In this document: positions 33,496-45,227 of the stretch, piece after piece
Position numbering within the stretch: position 1 is the first letter of the stretch
Layout of the letters: each line of letters opens with the position of its first letter
DNA from: Thalassia testudinum
Taxonomy: Eukaryota; Streptophyta; Magnoliopsida; Alismatales; Hydrocharitaceae
Direction of reading: 5' to 3'
Assembly (NCBI GenBank): GCA_037157565.1
Contig: JAZHRO010000026.1
Span: 30,866,501 to 30,930,500 of the forward strand
Length of the DNA: 64,000 bases
Notes under the pieces: model-generated
The model's database searches: none
The model's input: only the letters and a program-made list of their open reading frames with translations
What the model was told of the DNA's origin: nothing
Translations under genes and position numbers: made by a program

Positions 33496-34662
33496 CTAAG
33501 TTTCTTCTTTTAAAGCCTTGCTTTGGGTTTTTGTTTTCTTAAGATCTACATATAGTGAATCAAAGGCATCTTGTAATTCATCTAAAGAGTAGGAGTTTAC
33601 CTCAGGTTCCTCAGATTCAGACTCAGAACCATCATTTGTTGCCATTAATCCCAAGCATGCCGTTTCTTCATTTGTTTCCTCCTCTTCTTCGGAGGTGGAG
33701 TCATCCCACGTTGCTTGAAACGCCTTCTTCTTGAATCCTTTTGGTTTGGAGATCTTCTTGTAGTCGGAGGGCTTCTTGGGTTTCTTCTCATCATCCCTTT
33801 TGAGTAAGGGACAATCTTTCCTTATGTGACCTCTCTTTTTGCAATTATAGCAAATTAGAGGTTCTTCCTCTCTTTTCCTTCCTTTGATCTCTCTTCTATT
33901 TCTGAAAAACTTTTTAAACTTTTTAGCTAATAAAACAAATTCTTCGTCATCGGTACTTACCTCATCATCCGAAGTAGCTTTGAAGGCTAAGGTCTTCTTC
34001 TTTGGCTCCGATGAGATTGATTTCTTTTTTTGCTCCATTTTTTATTCGTAAGCCATGAGATTCCCAAGTAGATTTTCCATGTCTAGATCCTCGACTTGGT
34101 TGGCTTCTTCTATTGCTGTTACCTTCTGTTCCCACTCAGGTCCAAGGGAGCGAAGAAGCTTCCCTTGAAGCTCCCCCTTTATAAATGTCTTTCCTAAAGA
34201 CTTGAGGTTATTCACGATTAACGTGAATTGGGTATACATGTCCCCAAGTCTTTCATTCTCCTTCATAGAGAAAGCTTCGAATTCCTGCGATAACAAGTTT
34301 ATCTTTGAGGATTTAACTTTAGATGTACCTTCGTGAGTTACCTCCAAGGTTCTCCAGATCTCGTGGGTGATTTCGCATTGGCTGATGCGGTTGAATTCCT
34401 CCGAGCTGAGAGCGCAGTAGAGTGAGTTCATTGCCTTGGCATTCAGTCCAAGGTGATGGATTTGCTCCACTGTGTAACCAGTTTCTGGTTTCTCGGGAAT
34501 GACATATGCGGATTCGCATTTCTCCCAAATGGAGAAATCGTTGGCTTGAAGCCACATCTTCATTCTCAGCTTCTAGTAAGTGTAGTTGGTTCCTTCGAAG
34601 AGTGGTGGTCGAGTGGTGGATTGCCCCTCCAATCTGCTTGTGGAAATGGCCTTCCCCTCCAT
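33496..34662 (-). pseudogene. C1 gag with CCHC zinc knuckle
   Basis: ATG at 34662 (MEGKAISTSR). TAG at 34573-34575 replaces the Trp of the YWKLRMKMWL motif (C4 keeps TGG), and TAA at 34042-34044 interrupts the frame again. Conserved copia gag motifs are EGTNYTYW, FNRISQCEITHEIWRTLEVTHEG, RLGDMYTQF and LLRSLGPEWEQKVTAIEEA. The zinc knuckle is CYNCKKRGHIRKDC (near 33815-33860). The C-terminus is acidic (SEEEEETNEE). All segments are in one frame up to 33496. Confidence 0.9.
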
Positions 34663-34702
34663 GTGATCTTTCCGCGGATGGTACTCCTGTAGGCGGAAAA
34701 CA

Positions 34703-34715
34703 TGCTCTGATACCA
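34703..34715 (-). promoter_or_regulatory. Primer-binding site for initiator tRNA-Met in C1
   Basis: TGCTCTGATACCA on +, i.e. TGGTATCAGAGCA on the element strand, two bases from the LTR edge at 34718. It is the usual primer of plant copia elements. Confidence 0.95.
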
Positions 34716-35260
34716 AATGAAATTGCACTAGAGGGGGGGTGAATAGTGAAATTATAGAATATTGTAATACAAAAAATTCAATCACACAATGAACTCAATT
34801 CTTTTTAGGTGGAAACCCAAGATGGGTGAAAACCACCACCTAAGCCAATCTCTTGACTTAGGATTTTCGATCACAAGGTGATCAATCCACTAACCACACT
34901 ACTTAAACGAGGGTAGTGTACCTCAATTACAAATCCCACCTCCGATCCCTAAACGGAGGTTTCTCCCTTCAAAATGAAGAGACGGGGACCCGACAGGCCG
35001 GATACCCAAAGTACACAAATTAAGAAGTAAAATAACACCTATAGAGCACCCCAATAATTTAGTTGCTTTCTTATCTACTAAGCATGAAAAGAACTCCCTG
35101 ATGATTTGCAGAACGGAGTAAGCCGGGAGTATGGATTTGCCTTTTGATCGGAGTATTAGCACAACACAAGGGTAAGATGGAGCATTGAGTAGAGAGCAGG
35201 AGACTTTTCTAATGGAATTATATCTCAAGAGGTGTGTCTTACCTAAGAGGAGTTGTAGTC

Positions 35261-35268
35261 TATTTATA
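35261..35268 (-). promoter_or_regulatory. TATA box of the C1 5' LTR
   Basis: TATAAATA on the minus strand, conserved in all three LTR copies (26768-26775, 35261-35268, 62875-62882). Confidence 0.7.
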
Positions 35269-35389
35269 GGCAAGTTTGGAACCTTCAAGAACACTTGGGA
35301 GAGCTCTTCTAGCCGTTGGAGACAAATCCTAAGAGTTTAGGATGAAATCCACACAAAATCAGGGCAATGATGAGTCTGACAGCAATATC

Positions 35390-35993
35390 AGACGTCTAAT
35401 TATATAATCAGACATCTTATAGGACATATGATTATACCTCTGGTCGTCTAATACTGTAGGACATCCTTAACTCACTCTATTGGATCAAAAGAAGGACATC
35501 TGATATTTTCTCATAAGATGTCTGATTATGTTATTGGACGTCTAATGAAGGGTGGATTCGTTCCTGTTATCATCAGATCCAAACAGGGTTCTAGGTTTAG
35601 AGGATCAGACGTCGTTATGGACGTCTGAGGACATTACCAGACATCTGAAAACCTAAATACTCTTCCCTACTTCTTCTGCCAAAAGATTATGTGGCCGTAA
35701 AGAGATATGCACAGAAAATCATGGCCAATGGTTCAAAGGCAGACATCTGGAAGTCAGTCAAGACGTCTAGAAATTATTTTTGCCTAAGCCAAGCCTAACG
35801 GTTAGTATGAGGACGTCTGGGTAAAGAATCAGACGTCTGTGTAAGGTTATCGACGTCTGAAAGTGAAGTGCTTCGACTGATGTTTATGAGGAGACAAACA
35901 AAGGCAGAACTCTTTGAAATTAGATGTCTGAGACACTTGTCAGACGTCTTATGGTGGAAAATCAGACGTCTGACCATTATCCTGGACGTCTGA
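35390..35993. repeat. AGACGTCT palindrome array in the C1 5' LTR
   Basis: It is the counterpart of 26897-27496. Many differences between the two arrays are CG to TG or CA changes within the palindrome, as expected from deamination of methylated cytosine. Confidence 0.85.
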
Positions 35994-36334
35994 TAAAAGT
36001 ATAAGTGTTGGATTTTTGTTTCTAATTTATCCTAAGTGTAGAGAGCCTAAGTTAGCTATTTATAGGTTATGTTTGGGGGCTCTTTATAATATTTCTAGAC
36101 TCAAATAAAATGAAAATTACAACCTTTGAAAGTTTACATGAAAAAGCCTAAGACCTAATACTTATGCTACTCGTCTTCACGCTTTTAATCTTCCGTCTTG
36201 GAAAGCTTTTTGAAATCCTGCAAATATGTTATTACAGAGAGAAAACAATATGCTACGCTTTATTTTTTATTTCATTTTCTTTATTTTGTAAAATCATCAA
36301 AATATTATATACGAGTGGTTGAACTAACAAGCGC

Positions 36335-37230
36335 TACGTCAGAAGACTTGGCTGACGTCGGTGGAGATCCAGAGCGACCAAAGGTGGACGGAGGAAGACG
36401 GAGGAAGCGGAGGAAGGTCACCGGATTTTGGAAAGAATAGCCTATCGGTTAGCTTAGTGAAGAAGAGGGAAGGGAGCTAACTTGCTGAAATCGAGGGTGT
36501 GGAGGGATATTTATAGGTTGCAGCAGCTGAGAAGGAGGGTGTATCTAGACGGAGAAGAGTCTAGGAGTGGAGTAACCAGCGGCGTCTTCTCCGACGTTGG
36601 TGAGGTTATCTTCAACCCTAAAATGGGATTGCAGCTTCATCCAAACTGATGGATGAAAAGGGGATGGTGAGCACAAGCTCCAGGAGCTTGGAGAGGAAGG
36701 AATGACGTCGGATATGCGGTGATCGGTGGGTGAAAGCACCTCCTATTGTCAGCTGTTGAGGAGGCTGAAGAAAGAAAGAAGAAGAAGTTTTCAGGGACTT
36801 TCTTGTAACGAAAATTGAGGACCTAAGTGAAGAATAAGGGCTCGATTGAAATAAAACATAAGAACTAAAATGTAAACTAAGGTTTTCAAGGTTTATTTTA
36901 ATTTAAATCTTTTTCAACTTTTTATATATGATTATAAATAAGATAATTATTATATTTAGATCTTGAATTTACATTTTTGACCTTTTTAGCTTAATTTATT
37001 TAATTAAATAAGGTTACTTAAGTTATTACATACTTAGATATAAATTATACTTAAGTTAGTTAACACATTAATTAAATTATTAATAATATTAATCGATAAT
37101 AATATAGCATTTTTAACTTATTTTAAGGTTCTTTACTATTTTATCCCTTATTTTATAATTAACTCATATATTTACCTATTCCTAGCCAGTTAATTAGGGG
37201 TAATTAGAGACCATGATGAGCTTCCCATCA
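36335..37230 (-). mobile_element. LTR X, right part, ending CCCATCA
   Basis: The end CATGATGAGCTTCCCATCA resembles the G1 LTR edge CATGATGAGGTTCTCATCA. The sequence beyond it (minus strand TTATGGAGGTG) resembles a polypurine tract. A minus-strand TATA (TATAAATA) lies at 36508-36515, about 720 bp inside the edge, comparable with G1. The left end cannot be fixed; it may join 23942-26220. Confidence 0.5.
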
Positions 37231-38459
37231 CACCTCCATAACCCTTTTGCCTAACCCAATTGGATTCCACATCACCTTCATCATCCCCTTCCATTGTTGC
37301 TGGTGAAGTCGACCACATTCCTTCACCCTCGCCCCTAATTTTCTCAAGGCTTTGCTTCAACGTAGTTAGCTGGGGCTTTTGGTGTATTTGATCAAGGCTG
37401 AGAGGCCATATTCATCTGTGCAAGTGTTCCCTGGACTTGGGTCCTTTCCCAACATTGAGCACTGTCTCTAGCGAAGAAATCCATGAAGACATCTCTCTCA
37501 TTGGTTGCAGATTCTTCATAGGAGCCCATCTAGACCGTTGGATTGGAGATCCAATGGTCATCCATCAACAATCAAAGAGCACCCTCATCCACGACTTGAA
37601 GCTTAAAATGAAGAAGAGGAGGGGGACTTTAGTCCCACCTCGTTTGTGGCAAGATCGAGTTTTGCGCATAAAGGGAAACCGACGCCCTTAAGGTGTACCT
37701 AAGCACAAGGGGGTCGGTCCCCATCTCTCACTCACGCACACGATCGCGCATGTGTGGGCCCGCCTAGGCACGAGCTTGGGTCAGGTTTTAGGATCTTGGG
37801 TCGGTTCAATGAATTAGGTTTGAGCTGGTTTAGACCCACTTTTGAGACATACTTGTGGCCCTTGGTTGACGAATTGGGGCCAGTTTTGGCTTGGCTTGAA
37901 GTTGAACTACAGACATTTGATTTCAGACTTTAAGACATCTAAGGGCTAAGATAGACGTCCGATTGGCTCTCTTTGAGTTATGAATTTGCCCAACTGTTGA
38001 GGCTTTACATTGAGTTGAAAAATCACATTTTTTTTGTTTCGATTATTCATTTATTCTTGAATATTGAGGGTTCATCTATCTTTTGGTCTATTTGAGATTG
38101 ACATCCATTGCTGAATATATTTTCTCTTTATATCAAATTATTGTGCCTCATTCTACTTATTGACTAGTGGTTTGAATTGCACATTATTGCTCCCTGAGTC
38201 AACCTCGGAATTCACATTTTGAGCATATAATTTTTAAATGTTGACTCTCTTTTATTAACTATACTATGACGCGTATTTCTTAAAACTCGACGAAAGCACA
38301 TTAACATTCCTCCCTCATAATATGACTTGATTTTGTGGTTCAATTTTAGCATATTTTCACTAATCTTTGATTGAGGGTTTTCCACCACATAAAAATACAA
38401 CAACACATCATTTTTATGTCTTGCCATTATCTTCATTAAGCAAAAATCCCATTCGATCA
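37231..38459 (+). mobile_element. Probable 5' LTR of N1 (start not found)
   Basis: The last 300 bp match the corresponding end of the N2 LTR (TCGGAATTCACATTT block at about 38208 and 59619) and the N1 3' LTR (CATCATTTTTAT, ATTATCTTCATTAAG, CCCATTCGATCA). It ends at 38459 just before a tRNA-Asp PBS. The expected start (TGAYAGGTCYACTT) is absent, so the 5' part is truncated, recombined or of other origin. The 84-aa ORF at 37437-37691 is not supported. Confidence 0.5.
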
Positions 38460-38461
38460 AA

Positions 38462-38479
38462 TGGCGTCGTTGCCGGGAA
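38462..38479 (+). promoter_or_regulatory. tRNA-Asp primer-binding site of N1
   Basis: TGGCGTCGTTGCCGGGAA differs from the perfect tRNA-Asp PBS seen in G1 at two positions, both transitions, and lies two bases after the LTR end TCGATCA. Confidence 0.8.
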
Positions 38480-39616
38480 GGCAACGGGCTTAGTAAACTC
38501 ATAAGTATTTTTCTATCCTGCATTAATTTCTGATTGAGACAATATATTCACTGATATATCTCATTTTGGTTTTGGTATGAGGAAAAACATGGGAGGAAAG
38601 ATACACAGTGGACTCGTCATCCTGGTGGACCTTGATGCCACCCCAAGGAGCCATCACGACTGCATGAGAGCCTTGATCCCGTGTGTGTTAAGGAGCATTT
38701 GGAGGATTGAGGAGCACAAAGGCACATTTAGGAGGACTTGCCCTCCTATTTTCCTATTCTCATTCCATTAGATTTTAGATTAGACTAGAACAGTTATTAG
38801 ACTTTCTAAACTTTAGTTTATTTTATTATTTTCTTGCCCTTATATCTGGGGCAGGATTTCGAGGTTTGTTTCCCAATTTTGTTTATTTGATTAGGATTTT
38901 ATCTTTTATTTTGTGGATTTTGATAATTTAGTTTGCTTAGATATTTTCTTGATTAGTTAAAAAAAAAAAGAACTGAACGAGCTGCATAACATAGAAGTAG
39001 CCTGCCCCTAGCGTGCATGCTAGGTTAATTGAGCAGCATAGTAGGTCTCTTTTTCTGCATTGTTTAGCATCTTGCATGAAGATGGCTGGAGGCAAGTAAA
39101 TTTTCTATTTTTGCATAATTTCTTGTCATGCATTGCATTTGGACTTAGATTCAAAGACCACCAATTTGATTGAACAAATTAACAAGTAGTCACATTTTAC
39201 AAATTGGGACAAAGACGAGGAATCTTAAAATGGAGGGGAAATACTTGTAACTAAAGGCCTTGTGTGCGATTTTCTTAAAATAAAAAATCTTTTTACGGTG
39301 TGATGCACACAACTTCACGAGCACTCATATAAGGATTGTAGAGACTTATTCTACCTCTCTTTTTTTACATCGCAAGGGATTTTTGAGATTAGGTCATACA
39401 GTCACTCTGCGGGAGTAATCTCGATTGCTCTCAAGTTACACCTTGTTAGTAGGTCCTAGGCATATCTTAGGTCGACCTTAGGCACGTAATTGTTTATGGA
39501 AATTGTTTGGTCACCTAAAGAGGAACAAAAGTTAAGCCTATAACTTACTAAAATCAAAAGTTCCATTTTGAATTGTTTTTGTTTGAGGGAAAATTTACTT
39601 TGGTGTGATTTAGAAA
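38480..39616 (+). other. Leader of N1
   Basis: About 1.1 kb without a recognised gene between the PBS and the ORF. N2 has a leader of similar length (59874-61160). Confidence 0.5.
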
Positions 39617-41230
39617 ATGAATAACCTTGATCTTCATCCTTATACTTCTTACCCACACCCGTACCCCCAATTTGCCATCTTTGATCCCATACATCAAAAT
39701 GGTCCATCCTTTGAGGAACACAATGACTCTAATTGGCATCCTCTTTACTTCTATTACAAGAGTATTGGTCTTGTTAAGCCCCACAACTGTGAGCAGAACC
39801 TAGGAGCAGGATATACCTTGTCTGATATCCCACATACTCTAGTTATACCCAACCCACCCTCCCTTTATGATTTCAATTCCAATGGTTGATCTAAGACTCC
39901 TAGGTATGATGACCTTAAGCTAAACCTTCCTCCTGCAAATAAAAATGATGACCTCTCCACAGTTAGAGCTGAAATACAATAAATGTATACGGGAGTGATG
40001 AATTTCTTAGGAGACTCTTCAAGGGCAGGCCAATATGATGAACAGAGTCACCTAGACAATCCCATAGACCTTAACTTACACCCCTCTATGCTAAATGCAT
40101 CTCCCTTGAGAGAGCCATGCCCAAAGTGGGAGGAAAACTTTAGGGATTCTTTAGGAAAGAGCAGCTACTTCTGTAGGATTGATTTTGAACCCTCCTCGCT
40201 AGATGATCCTTCCTTGAGAGGCCCACGTATTAAGTAGGAGGGCGATAATATGGATCAAAGTAGCTACCATTTGGATTTAGAGAAGTGGCAACCTGAGGAG
40301 GATGATGATCAGGTTGAGTATCCACTTGAGCTATTTAGGAGTCAAAAGAAAGGCAAGATGGTACCTCTGAATGAACTCGACCCTAATGATAGCCTTTTAT
40401 TCACTTTAGATGAGCAAGGTCGAAGTCAATTATTTGTACTAACTTCTCCAACTTATTCCCAAATGGATCTTCAACCTACCCTTAGGGAGATTGGACCTAA
40501 ATTACACCTATTTGAGGCGTCGCACACCACACATGATAATCCTCCACCCTAGATAGAGTGCCCTTGGGGATCTGATGTAATTTATCAAAAATTTGAAGAT
40601 TTAGTCCCTCGGGAGATTAAGGAAGTGATATTAGAGAGATATGAGGAATTAAATGAGGAACCTGGACTTAGGATTTGGAGTAATTTAAAGGGTCAATATG
40701 TGTTGTTCGAGGATTTATCCCCTAAGGATTATGACAATTTAGCTAAGAGTGGATTTCTCTCTAGTTCAATTGTTAATCTTCCTCAACAAGTAATTGGAGA
40801 TGAGGAAGCAACTTCTACTTATAATGATGAATCAAACGACCCCAGAGACTATTCAATTGGGAAAAAAAAATCGGGGATGAAACTAAAAGTCGAATTCCTA
40901 AATCTATTGCTTCCAACCTACCTTCACATGATTGAGAGTCTATCTTTGATTCGCCTAAGCTCAAAGGCAAAAATTTGACTCCAATTACCGAAATTGCTAC
41001 TGGTGATTGATAGGATAACTTTGACTATTTTGCCAAAGCTGCTAGAGAAGAAATTAACAAACTGAAAGGTTGTTAGAATTGGATGAGGACCACATCGACC
41101 CACCCCTTGATATTTGCACAATTCCATAACCTAGAGATTTCCAATTCCTCTCAAGTTCTTGGATTAAGACTCTGCTCACGTTTATTCTATCTTGGGGGCT
41201 TAGTTAACCAACATACCCTATATTGGAGGG
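39617..41230 (+). pseudogene. Uncharacterised ORF of the non-autonomous Athila-like element N1
   Basis: I do not recognise this protein. From ATG at 39617 one frame runs 454 codons to 40978, broken by four stops (39887 TGA, 39980 TAA, 40235 TAG, 40550 TAG). It then probably continues in another frame after an A-run near 40862-40870 (SIFDSPKLKGKN, AAREEINKLKG). N2 has the same protein: NWHPLYFYYKSIGLVKP against HWDPFYSYYRNIGLINP; SSYHLDL against SSYHLDI; GKMVPLNELDPND against GKMIPLDELDRNN; FTLDEQGRSQ against FTFDETGQSQ. Where N1 has TGA at 39887, N2 has TGG. The protein is acidic, rich in Pro, Tyr, Asn and Asp near the N-terminus, with no gag, protease or RT motif visible. A divergent gag-like or accessory protein is possible. 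Confidence 0.6.
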
Positions 41231-41625
41231 GCAAATATGGATTGATTCTTTTATTTTAACCCTGGGGGTAGGTTCTTTATAAAACCCTCAACCTCTTCTG
41301 TTGGAGGATCCTTATTATCCTCCCCATACATTGCTAGAGGTCATTTGTCATGCACATCATTTTAGATCTTCATGGGTGGCCGAGGAAAAGTTGATGACCA
41401 CCTTTGTTTGGCGAGCATGTGGAATAACACTGCAACATCAACTCGTCAACATCCTATGTTACCTATTTTCTAGACCAATTTTGTTACGCTCATTTTTAGG
41501 GACTATTTCTTTGATTTTGGAACCTAACTTGTAGGTTCTTTGGTTACTTTGCTACCAACAACATAACGGTAGCTCAACTCTGACTCAGATACTATCCCTT
41601 TTATGCAATGCGGACAATGCAGATC
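41231..41625 (+). other. N1 3' region after the ORF
   Basis: About 400 bp before the distal polypurine motif; an ORF of 77 codons (41301-41534) is open but not otherwise supported. Confidence 0.4.
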
Positions 41626-41641
41626 CTAGGCATGGGGGTAA
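41626..41641 (+). promoter_or_regulatory. Distal polypurine-tract-like motif of N1
   Basis: CCTAGGCATGGGGGTAAA follows GCGGACAATGCAGAT. It corresponds in sequence and position to 524-540 (element A) and 11470-11486 (G1). Confidence 0.55.
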
Positions 41642-42938
41642 AACTTGAGGTTTTGTTTATACCATTTATACGTATTTGCATGCATATAGGTGAATTAGTA
41701 GTTTTCTCTCTCTTATAAAAAAAGGGTTTTAATTTGTTGAGCTTAATTGGTTAGTCCCAGCAATCTCTATAGATAAGTTTACCTAAGCTCTGGGTTGGAA
41801 CAAATGATGAGATAAAATCTTAAGTGTCTTGCCTAAGGAGATAAGCGAGAAATATTATCCTTAGACCCCTAGGGCTGATTTGGCTTAAAAACCTAAGTAT
41901 TTGTTAAGATACGGATTTTGTCTCAAGCAATTGAGGAAGATGAGAGGCTGATGTATTAAGTCAAGGGCTTAGGAACTATAGAACTCTATTTATCCTTTGG
42001 TTTGGGGATCCTTGAAACCGAAGTGTCATTTTCATATACACGGACTTAAAATCTAGGCAACCATGTGAAAGCTTACCGTGAGTTATATCAAAACTGAGGT
42101 TGGGGACTCTAAATTAATGAACCATAACTCATATTTAAACCTAATAAAGATCCTTGCGAGGTATGGTTGGTATGTTACACACAGTAACCCTTTCGTGTGG
42201 GATGTCCAGAGCCCAACCTTACGCCCCGAGTCCTCCTAGATTTTGCTTAGGTGAGTCAGTTAGAAAGGATGAAGGAGAGCCACTCACTAGAAAAATGAAA
42301 TGGAGAATAAAGAAAAAAATGAGGAGGGAATTGGCACCTCCTACACGTGGGTGCTATGAAGAATAAAAGGTACCTTGTTACACGGGTACCGAAAAAAAAA
42401 AAAAAACACCTTGCTACAAATGATGTTATTATTATTTGCTAGTTAAAAAAAAATATTTGGAGACAAGTGGAAACAGTCGACTGAATAAAAATGGCCACAT
42501 GCCCAGCCGGAGAGATATACACTGGGTTTACCCTTATGTTGATCTCGGGATATAAAAAGGTGAGAAGAAAGTTGGCAAGTCTGAGTATGGTTGAAACTAG
42601 GTAGGTCTAGGTAGGTGAAGGGCAAGTCCAATCCTGGGAACATATGGGAAGAACAGGCATGGATGCTCATTAATCAAATTACACACTGAGCACAGACACT
42701 TCAACCTCTGAGATTTACAAACTCTAGGATAATCTTAGAAGCTTAAGAAACCTTTGTCTGAGACCCAAAGCTAAAGCAGATCAAATCTGTATCTTGACTG
42801 GTACTTTGATACCTTAAGGTCTAAGGTTAGTATTTCAACAAGTCTCTAGAGTTGAGATATATCAAGGCATCCTGATGGTTAAATCTAGTCTAGAACTTAG
42901 GAGTTCTTCATAGATGTTGCTAGGGATTAGCAAATTCT
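41642..42938 (+). other. 3' spacer of N1
   Basis: About 1.3 kb with no credible gene, the same arrangement as in A and G1. Confidence 0.5.
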
Positions 42939-42953
42939 AGGCATAGAGGTATT
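42939..42953 (+). promoter_or_regulatory. 3' polypurine tract of N1
   Basis: AGGCATAGAGGTATT directly before the LTR start TGATAGG; a weaker, partly decayed form of GGCATGGGGGTA. Confidence 0.6.
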
Positions 42954-45222
42954 TGATAGGTCCACTTTGGTGAATTAATTAACTAATTAAGCCTATATAA
43001 TTTGCATTAGGAATTAGTTACAATTTACAACTTTAGTTAGATCCTTAACATAGTTTCTTTGAATAATTACTTATATATGATTTTTTGGTTTCTTTTCTTA
43101 TTTTAATTTTATTCTTAATTTTTCTTTTTTCTTTCTCTATTATAGCTAAGGATGCAAATGGGTCAGGTTCGGGTCAGGTTCGGCTAAATTCATACCTATT
43201 CATTTACAAAATTCATACCTATATCCTACCCATTTATCCATCGGATACAAAAATTTAAACACATACTCATACCATCTACCTATCGAGTATCGATTTATAA
43301 ATTAATCTTACAATCAAATCATGTCAAATTAGAGTAAAAAAAGAGGAAAAATCTATAACACAATTCATTAATTGTTTATTTTTAGCAAGCTCTCAACATA
43401 GAAATCGGGTTACTTTAATTTTATTGATCTCCATTAAAATTATTACAAAAATAGTTTTTCAAGAGGAATACATCAAAAATAAAAATATAAAATATAAAGA
43501 AAGACTAAATATAAATACCTTCAAATAAAAAATCTCCATCTCCAAAATAAATGTTTAATCGATGATTGAAAATCATTAGCAACTTCAAAATCACATAGGA
43601 AATCATGAAAAGGATTACGGTTAGGGGAATGAGAGACTTAGAGTGGAACTGATATATATCTTAGATAAATAAAAATTTTATTCGAATATTCAAATATAAT
43701 AATTAATATAGATTTATACCCATACTCATAAAAATTTTATTCAAATTTTTTAGATAAAATCTATAACCAAAATCAATCAAATTCGGATCAAAATTTACCT
43801 ATTTTTTCGGATCGAAATTTGACCGGGTTCATATCGATTTTACCGCATCCCTAATTATAGACATTAACGACCTTTTTTTCGCCTCTCCGTTACATGATCG
43901 GAGCAACGCCCGACAAAGGAATAATGCTGCTCGAGGCTTGGCCTTCATAAGGGAGGGAGTGCAGCAGCGCGATCCCCCACGACGGAGACCGCGACCACTG
44001 CAAACCTCCCCCACTGCGACCATCCCCCACCATGCGTCAATCAACAACCGCGACTGCGTTCTACCTCCAGCTGCGTGCATTAGCTCGCACCAGCGATCGC
44101 AGGCGGAGTTACAGACCGCCGCGCCAACCGCGAGCTTTGCAACCCCACCGCGTATCACCGTATGCATCACCGTGCCCATCTCACTTTAACCGCGAGACCA
44201 CCACCAACCTTTTGATCACCACCTTCCCCACCGCGACCGCGATCCACCATTGCGTTGCCCTCTGTCGCCACCGCGGCAACAACCGCTCTCCAGCCCACTC
44301 TCGCTACGTTCGCGCTCGACCGCCTCCTACTTTCGCTCATCGACTGTGACCCACCTCCCACACAGCTGCGCTCCACCTTCTTTCTCACCGCGACCTCCAT
44401 CAACGCTCAACCGTGCCCTCCAAAGGTCGGTGGTGACAGCACCGATCTCTCTCCTCACTGCGACCTCACCACAGCGATCGACCTCCAGCCACCAGCTCTG
44501 CCACCTCTTCATCTTCTCCGTCTTCTTCTTCTTCTTCATCTTCAACCTCTGTAGTTCCACTTGAACCCAAAGCCACCGATCTGCCCCTCTCCGTGAAGCC
44601 ATCACCGACCGCCATTCTTGCCACCGTCATCATCATCACGCTCACCACGCGCCCACCAACACGTCCACGACAACCACGTCGCCTGCTGCAACCCCACCGG
44701 CACCGTCAAGGAACCCATCGCTGGCGGCATTCGGCCAATTCGCCGACCATCTCCGGCCACCATCGGCCAAGCCGTCACCACCAACGCAAAGCCTACCTCG
44801 AAGGCTTCCTCCCTACCGAATCTCGCCGCCTCCGGCAGCCTCGTGTGCGCGCTCGAACTCAACAAAAAAAATGCTCTGTTTTGCTTTATATTAAAATTTA
44901 CATTTGGGTGCCACTGGAGTGCATGTACTATCATGCAAATTCGCTGAAACACCCCTCTCTCTCTCTCTCTCTCTCGTGTTATCTCGTTCTTTCTCTCTAT
45001 GTGACACACTCTATTATTTTAACGAATTTCTCCATAAATTTTTGGACATGATTGGATAAATATAATTAAAAATTATTTGTGAGTATATTAGATTTATTTC
45101 TCCCTTGATTCTGCGATTCAATTTCAACCTACTTTTCAGGATTTTTCATCACATAAAATATAAGGATACATCATTTTTATATCTTGCTATTATCTTCATT
45201 AAGTGAAGATCCCATTCGATCA
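42954..45222 (+). mobile_element. 3' LTR of N1, containing a hAT MITE
   Basis: It starts TGATAGGTCCACTTTGGTG, close to N2's TGACAGGTCTACTTTAGTG, and ends CCCATTCGATCA like the 5' LTR. Without the MITE it is about 1.55 kb. The GC-rich centre (about 43870-44850) gives many overlapping long ORFs on both strands, all artefacts of base composition. A (CT)n run lies near 44952-44975. Confidence 0.75.
43147..43853. mobile_element. hAT-type MITE, 707 bp
   Basis: The termini TAAGGATGC and GCATCCCTA are inverted, followed internally by GGGTCAGGTTCGGGT and its partner GACCGGGTTC. The flanks ATTATAGC (43139-43146) and ATTATAGA (43854-43861) form an 8-bp duplication with one mismatch, the hallmark of hAT transposition. 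The TAGGGATG-type ends are common in plant hAT MITEs. It has no coding capacity. Confidence 0.85.
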
Positions 45223-45227
45223 CTAGT

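Larger units (their letters stand above)
26226..36329 (-). mobile_element. Copia retrotransposon C1 (10.1 kb), TSD AGCGC
   Basis: It is bounded by the direct repeat AGCGC at 26221-26225 and 36330-36334. Minus-strand order is: 5' LTR (34718-36329), initiator-Met PBS, gag with zinc knuckle, coiled-coil region, protease, integrase, RT, RNase H, an extra unit with a non-retroviral ORF (27801-28412), then a 3' LTR lacking its first 10 bp (26226-27823). The integrase-before-RT order identifies Ty1/copia. By hand I count about 35 substitutions between the LTRs over about 1.6 kb (near 2%), mostly transitions, so insertion was fairly recent. Stops in gag and pol make this copy defective. Confidence 0.93.
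34718..36329 (-). repeat. 5' LTR of C1 (1612 bp)
   Basis: TGAAATTGCAC to TTGAACTAACA on +, followed by target copy AGCGC. TATA at 35261-35268 (TATAAATA on minus); AGACGTCT array at 35390-35993, upstream of it. A third LTR of the family is at 61801-63422 in the opposite orientation. Confidence 0.95.

Noticed and set aside
37437..37691. 84-codon ORF as a possible host gene
   Set aside because: No recognisable motif, no homologue in the window, lies in LTR-like sequence before a PBS.
43938..45051. Cluster of long ORFs in the GC-rich part of the N1 LTR
   Set aside because: Open on several frames and both strands, Thr/Pro/Arg/His-rich low complexity, not conserved in N2.
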